A stretch of DNA of 64,000 nucleotides from Neospora caninum Liverpool (lineage: Eukaryota; Apicomplexa; Conoidasida; Eucoccidiorida; Sarcocystidae). Numbering within the stretch: the stretch's first letter is position 1; each line of letters opens with the position of its first letter. Position numbers and translations under genes: made by a program. This document shows positions 59,501-64,000 of this stretch, one piece after another. The stretch lies in the NCBI RefSeq assembly GCF_000208865.1, contig NC_018394.1:3971797-4035796 (forward strand), written 5' to 3'. The notes beneath the pieces are model-generated. The model saw nothing but the letters and a program-made list of their open reading frames with translations. It ran no database searches and was not told where the DNA came from.

Positions 59501-62500
59501 GTTCTCTTTCTCTCGTGCTTGGCCTTGTTCTCCCTAATCTGCTTTTCCTCCGCTGGACTTCTTCTGCCTCGGTTCGTCTCCCCGGCTCCTGCACTGGTCT
59601 GTGCGTGTTTCTCGCGTCTTTTCTCTTGCAATTCCGTCGTGTTCTCGCTGTTGCGGCGGTTCCTGTTTTGCCTTTTAGAGCGGCAATCAAAGTTTGCGCG
59701 AGAAAAGTGGCCAACTTTTTCGGAGATTTGCGCAGAGCGCTGCAGGTGCTTCGACGCGCCTTGGAAATGCGGCAGGCGGAGGGCGTCATTCACGTACGGT
59801 TGTTTCCCCTCTTTTCACGTTTTCCCGAACTTTCTATTCCCAGTGTTGCTCGAGTGTGAAGCATATGCCCTATCGCTCTCAGCTGCTCGTGCTGTCGCTT
59901 GCTTCGCCCGTTTCTCCCTGTCACTGCCCACGGTGTTATCTCTCTGCTCTTGGTGCGCCGTGCGTAATACTTTTTTTCATCGAGGTGTCCGCTATCCGGT
60001 AGAAAACAAAGACATTCAAGATCGAAACCAGGAGTCCACATCGTACCAACTTGGATGCACAAACGGACATAACTGACTTTCTGACTCTTGCATGGTATCG
60101 CTCCTGAAGAATTCACTATTCTTTGAATCTGTCAAGTTCATCTGTGAATTAGATACCGCTTTCAACTTTCCACTGAGAGACACTGAGCAGATGGCCCTAA
60201 GGTAGAACTCAGGGATGCAAAACAGTCTTTCCGTTCTTCACCTCCGGTCCTGTCCGCTCCATGTCTCGTTTCTGCGCCTTGTTATACACTAATCAACTTT
60301 GTGTAGAGGTGTTAATAGATTTAACCAATTAAAACTTTGTATAACAAAATCGATATTAGATCTTCAAAGGAGTTTTGTTTCAATTGTAACAAACTGTGAA
60401 AGAAATATTTCTCGCATGACCCCCGTGCGCGCTCTTCATCTTCCTGCGCGTGCCCTGGAGTGTCTCTCTCCGGATTGACCGCCCACGTCTTCGGACATCC
60501 TCTCTGCTGTCTCTTTCGTTTTCTTCCGGAGATTTCGTTTTTCGGTTTCCTCTCCAACGCCACAAGGAACCGTTTTCTGACGCGTCTGTGTTTTCTGCGC
60601 GCATGCAGCCCGCCGACATCGCCAAGGCAGCCACCGACCTCTTCGACTCGGTAGGGCAAAAAGAGGAAGAGAAAAGGGAAAGAGATCAAAGGAGAAAGAG
60701 AGAAAAGGGAAAGAGAGAAAAAGGGAAAGAGAGAAAGGGGGGAAGAGAGAAAAGGGGAAAGAGAAGGGAGGAAAGAGAGAAAAGGGGAAAGGGCGAAAGA
60801 GACTAAAGGAGAAAGAGCGGAAGAGATCATAGGAGAAGAAGCGAAAGAAAGAGATTAAAGGAGAAAGAGCGAAAGAGACTGAAGGAGAAAGAGTGAAAGA
60901 GATTAAAGGAGAAAGAGAGATGGGAAGAAAATGGAGAGGAAGGAACAGAGGAACTGGAAGGCAGGAAGTGCGATCGTTGGGTTCTCGCTTTCTCTTCTTC
61001 GCTTACCCCTCTTTTCCTTCCGTTTTCAGCGGTCTGGCCTTTTTCGCTGCTTCCTGCAGTTCGCGTCTCGTATGGAGGCTTGGTTTTCCATTTTCTTTTG
61101 TCGGCTGTTGATGTCTTTCTGTTTCCCAGCCAATCAAAGACGCCATCACCGCACTCCCTTGGGGCCTAAAGTAAGCACGGAGCTTCCGTGAGAGCCCTTC
61201 GCCGTCTTTGTGTATCCGTGTGTGTCTCCCATTCGCCGCCTCGCCTCGCACCTGTCTCTCCACCTCTTTTTTTCCGTTGAGCAACCAGTGCTGGAACGCT
61301 GAACTCCTCCGCCTTACCCGTGTGTTTCTTCGTCTCTACAACTCTTTGTTCTCAGCTCTCTCCTTTGCTTCCGACACGAAGGCAAAATGAAGACCATCGT
61401 ACTCGCCTCTAGTCTTCCATCTCTCCTTCCATCTCTCTCTCTCGTTCTCGTTCCATCTCTCTCTCTCTCTCTCGTTCTCGTTCCATCTCTCTCTCTCTCT
61501 CTCGTTCTCGTTCCATCTCTCTCTCTCTCTCGTTCTCGTTCCATCTCTCTCTCTCGTTCTCGTTCCATCTCTCTCTCTCGTTCTCGTTCCATCTCTCTCT
61601 CTCGTTCTCTTTCCATCTCTCTCTCGTTTTCCTTCTATCTCTCTCTGTCGTTCTCGTTCCATCTCTCTCTCTCGTTCTCGTTCCATCTCTCTCTCTCGTT
61701 CTCGTTCCATCTCTCTCCCTCGTTCTCGTTCCATCTCTCTCTCTCGTTCTCCTTCCATTTCTCTCTTTCTCGTTCCGTCTCTCCTTCGCTTCATCTCTCT
61801 TTCCGTCTCTCTCTCTCGTTCTCGTTCCATCTCTCTCTCTCGTTCTCCTTCCATTTCTCTCTTTCTCGTTCCGTCTCTCCTTCGCTTCATCTCTCTTTCC
61901 GTCTCTCTCTCTCGTTCTCGTTCCATCTCTCTCTCTCGTTCTCCTTCCATCTCTCTCTTTCTCGTTCCGTCTCTCCTTCGCTTTATCTCTCTTTCCGTCT
62001 CTCTTTCTCGGCACCTTTTCCTCTCTTTTTTTCGCTTGCCAGGCTCCTCCTCTTTTGTCTCCTCCAAGCCCAGCGCGTGGACGGGGGGGGCGTCCCGCTT
62101 CTCCAGCTGCGCGATCGTTTCCAAGGTTTGCTGGCCACGATGTCCTTCCAGTCGGACCCCAGCGGACAGGGCGCAGTTGTGCGCGGCGGGGGCAAAGACG
62201 AGACCGCGACGGCACGTGAAGAACGCGAAAACGACTTGCGCGCGACGCTCGCGACAGGCCAGGGCGTTGCCTATGACGAACTCAAGACCATGGTTGACGT
62301 TGTAAGTGCAGAGAAAAACAACCACCGGACCGGTCCACCTGGGTACGAAACCACGAAACCGCACACCGCGGAAAAATCTGGATATGCAGTTCTTCCAGGC
62401 AACTCCACGTTTCCCCCCCGCCCGCCTCCCGTCATCACGTCTGTTCCTTTTTCCCTCTCCGGAGACTACCAAAGTGAATATCATGATATTCGTACAGCTT

Positions 62501-63337
62501 GTATACAAATGTTGGTTTTTCAAATATACGCTTGACACCGCCTGCTGTCTTCCTTCTCTCCTTGCGCGCGCGTTCGCTGCTCTCGCGTTTCCTCCCGCTC
62601 TCCGTGCGTCCGTCTCTCTTCTATCTTCTTTCTCCGCGCTGTATCTCCTTCCTCCATATCGCGTTGTTTCTTCTCTCTCTTCTTTTCTGTCTCTGCTCGA
62701 TTCACCCGGGTGGGGCTGTTCTTCTCCGCTGTGGCCTCTGCGCAGCTGGTTCAGCTGAACGTCGTGCGGCTCGGCTTCTGCTTGCCACGCGTGGAGTCGG
62801 CTTCTCTGTCTACGGGCGACTGCATGCCGTCTCCTGAGGAGGCTCTTTCCAGTCCCCAAAAGGGGGCGAGAAGGCGAAGCGACGGAGACCGAGAGCGCAG
62901 CTTCTCGCAAAGTGTCTCCCCACCGAAACGCCGAAACGCGAAAAACGCGTTTGCGTCTTCTCTCGGACTTCCCCAGGGGTTCGGCCCTCTCCATGTCGAC
63001 CCGCTCGTCGACGAACGCGGCGGAGACATGCAAGTCGCAATCGCCGTTCCTGTAAGTGAAAAGAACCGTGTCTTTTCTTTGCTTGGACTTCTCGTGTTCT
63101 TTTCTCTGCTCCTTTTGTTTCCGCCTTCCATTTTGTGAAGTCTTGGGTTCTTTTCTGTGTCGGTTGCTCGCTCTTCTCTCTCGCGCGTTTTCCGCCCGTT
63201 CCAGAGAGTTTCGTCTCCGCATTCTCCCCAGTCGCGTTCCTCTCCTAGTTTCTTCCACCGCATTTGTTTCTTCTCCGCAGCTTGAGGACGTCAGCAGTGC
63301 CTTCATGGCCGATCCGGACTTCCGCACGCTTCTCTGA
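53597..63337 (+). CDS. ORC1: Origin recognition complex subunit 1 (BAH + AAA+)
   Basis: Largest ORC subunit, marking replication origins and loading MCM. Seventeen in-phase exons: 53597-54386, 54787-54809, 55392-55574, 55870-56202, 56657-56801, 57217-57283, 57617-57690, 57867-57949, 58228-58613, 58887-59056, 59172-59265, 59679-59793, 60609-60650, 61130-61170, 62043-62301, 62746-63051, 63281-63337; 1055 aa. The basic/Ser-acidic disordered N terminus (1-200) resembles ORC1 tails. A BAH domain (about 220-480) has VMAIFQ, KIMVELRWLYDRED, ILPADLIDEAV and RFYLRFYDP. The AAA+ part opens with IPDTLPCR. Walker A is GLPGTGKT (542-549), Walker B LLIVDEVD (Asp700, Glu701), sensor 1 GIANT (Asn734), then RLTFNPYTREQIEEIL and IKVCARKVANFFGDLRRAL. 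A winged-helix region has VQLNVVRLGF and ends DPDFRTLL. About 75 mostly Arg/Glu/Asp residues are inserted before Walker B. The exon 5-6 junction is least certain. Confidence 0.95.
55575..55869 (+). repeat. Purine-rich GGAAGAAAGA tract in ORC1 intron 3
   Basis: Runs of GGAAGAAAGAGGAA units fill most of the intron from 55580 to 55795. The BAH-encoding exons on both sides join in phase, so the Lys/Arg/Glu frames read through here are not coding. Confidence 0.8.
59318..59527 (+). repeat. Six-copy 35-base minisatellite in ORC1 intron 11
   Basis: Six head-to-tail copies of exactly 35 bases, each starting TTGATCTTGTTCTCTT and ending GCTTGGCCGTG or GCTTGGCCTTG. Copies differ at a few sites (TTTC/CCTC, CGTG/CATG, CCGTG/CCTTG). 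Confidence 0.95.
60255..60425. other. AT-rich island inside ORC1 intron 12
   Basis: About 170 bases rich in A and T, without the pyrimidine bias of neighbouring introns, including TAACCAATTAAAACTTTG and TTGTATAACAAAATCG. It is unlike the surrounding sequence and may be a nuclear copy of mitochondrial DNA; unproven. Confidence 0.4.
60651..60950 (+). repeat. Purine-rich (GA) tract in ORC1 intron 13
   Basis: Imperfect repeats of AGAGAAAAGGGAAAG and GATTAAAGGAGAAAGAG fill the first 300 bases of the intron. They are purine-rich on the coding strand, opposite to introns 11 and 14. Confidence 0.85.
61415..62025 (+). repeat. Pyrimidine minisatellite with 96-base higher-order unit in ORC1 intron 14
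   Basis: About 600 bases built from a 20-26 base unit of the form CTCTCTCGTTCTCGTTCCAT. From 61751 a higher-order period of 96 bases is visible: the block starting CCTTCCAT recurs at 61751, 61847 and 61943. The exons on either side (61130-61170 and 62043-62301) join in phase to rebuild the conserved ORC1 sequence, so this is intron. Confidence 0.92.
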
Positions 63338-64000
63338 GGAAAGAGCCTCGGTGTCCCGTCTCCCCCACTCTCCTCGCTTCCTGACCAAAGCTTTCAAGTT
63401 TGCGCCCCCAAAGAAAAACGTGTAAAAAGAGAGAAGAGAGACCGAACGAATCGCTTTGGCGTGCAGGAGATATCTCTTTCAAAGGAAAGGGGGCGACGCG
63501 GCATAGGAGGAAGAAAGGCCTTGCAAGAGACGCCTTGTTCAGGGGGGACGAACATCAGCGTCGACATGCCGCACAGGGAAACCGACAAACTTGACGCTGT
63601 CGTATACACGTACACCTACAAGCATATATGTATATATATTTATAGGTGGACATATGTGTGTACATATCTGCGTATTTGCATATGTACATGTATGCGTAAA
63701 AACACGTGTATGTCTGCACAGACATTTGCGTCATATGCTTGGAGGCGTGCTAGGAAGGTGACTCACATATCCGTCGCAGGTTCGAATGTACCCTGGAAAA
63801 ACCCTGTCGGGATATGCAGATACATATATATACATTTATATATACAAATGTGTACATACATATACATTTCTATGTATGTGGGTAGCGTCTCTTTCGGTAG
63901 ATCTCGTGTTTTGTGGCTCTGCGCGGATGCAGGGGTGTACTTGGCAGTTTGAAGTGTTTTCGCCACGTGCTTGGCCTTTTGAAGAGACAGAGACCAAAGC
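63338..64000. other. ORC1 3' flank
   Basis: No gene recognised. TATATG tracts lie at 63620-63700 and 63820-63870. A GGTTCGAATG element at 63778-63787 resembles a tRNA B box but has no cloverleaf around it. Confidence 0.6.

Noticed and set aside
61336..63327. 663-codon minus-strand ORF rich in Arg and Glu
   Set aside because: It is the antisense of ORC1 exons 15-17 and of the pyrimidine minisatellite, which lacks stops when read backwards. No domain is visible and ORC1 sense exons cover the same DNA.
63715..63800. tRNA-like element with GGTTCGAATG
   Set aside because: The flanks of the T-loop-like sequence do not pair and no acceptor, D or anticodon stems can be drawn.

Overview
The window is nuclear DNA from a coccidian apicomplexan of the Toxoplasma/Neospora/Hammondia group. 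Genes are broken into many short exons with GT-AG introns and are spaced by kilobases. (TA)n and TATG microsatellites are abundant, and introns carry long pyrimidine or purine minisatellites. One gene has the FKBP-TPR-cyclophilin architecture known from Toxoplasma gondii as FCBP57. I cannot decide the genus or species from sequence alone. Bacterial features (operons, ribosome binding sites, CRISPR, insertion sequences) are absent.

Layout, left to right. Positions 1-300: a possible minus-strand coding end cut by the window edge. 300-6525: no recognisable gene. 6526-13664 (+): dual-family immunophilin FCBP57, 14 exons, 529 aa. 15970-18160 (+): small IQ/RIIa-domain protein resembling EFCAB10, 5 exons, 250 aa. 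20115-25140 (+): leucine-rich-repeat protein with a long charged tail, 6 exons, 518 aa. 25141-34673: about 9.5 kb without a convincing protein gene, holding a tRNA-Ala(CGC) and a minus-strand U2 snRNA. 34674-39732 (-): RBM34/Nop12-type ribosome-biogenesis protein with an RGG-rich N terminus, 8 exons, 687 aa. 41727-42509 (-): orphan ORF with a signal-peptide-like start. 45660-51436 (+): JMJD6-like JmjC hydroxylase with an F-box-like N-terminal part, 8 exons, 761 aa. 53597-63337 (+): origin recognition complex subunit ORC1 with BAH and AAA+ domains, 17 exons, 1055 aa. The last 660 bases are intergenic.

Exon models were built by hand from conserved protein blocks, GT/AG sites and codon phase. 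In the six long genes every junction keeps frame, and several family motifs are only rebuilt when the junctions are joined (FKBP pocket, cyclophilin core, Nop12 RRM1, JmjC HxD...H, ORC1 AAA+). Least certain are the start codons of FCBP57 and ORC1, the junction between ORC1 exons 5 and 6, and the last junction of the LRR gene.

The genes do not form one pathway. They cover protein folding, splicing (U2), translation (tRNA), ribosome assembly, chromatin or RNA hydroxylation, and DNA replication. The EFCAB10-like and LRR genes are adjacent and both belong to families often found in flagella, which in these parasites would mean the male gamete; that is inference. No clearly new multi-gene system was found. 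The best leads are the metal-ligand-rich head of FCBP57, the F-box/JmjC fusion, the BAH-ORC1 with a charged AAA+ insertion, the orphan secreted ORF and two AT-rich islands that may be mitochondrial insertions.
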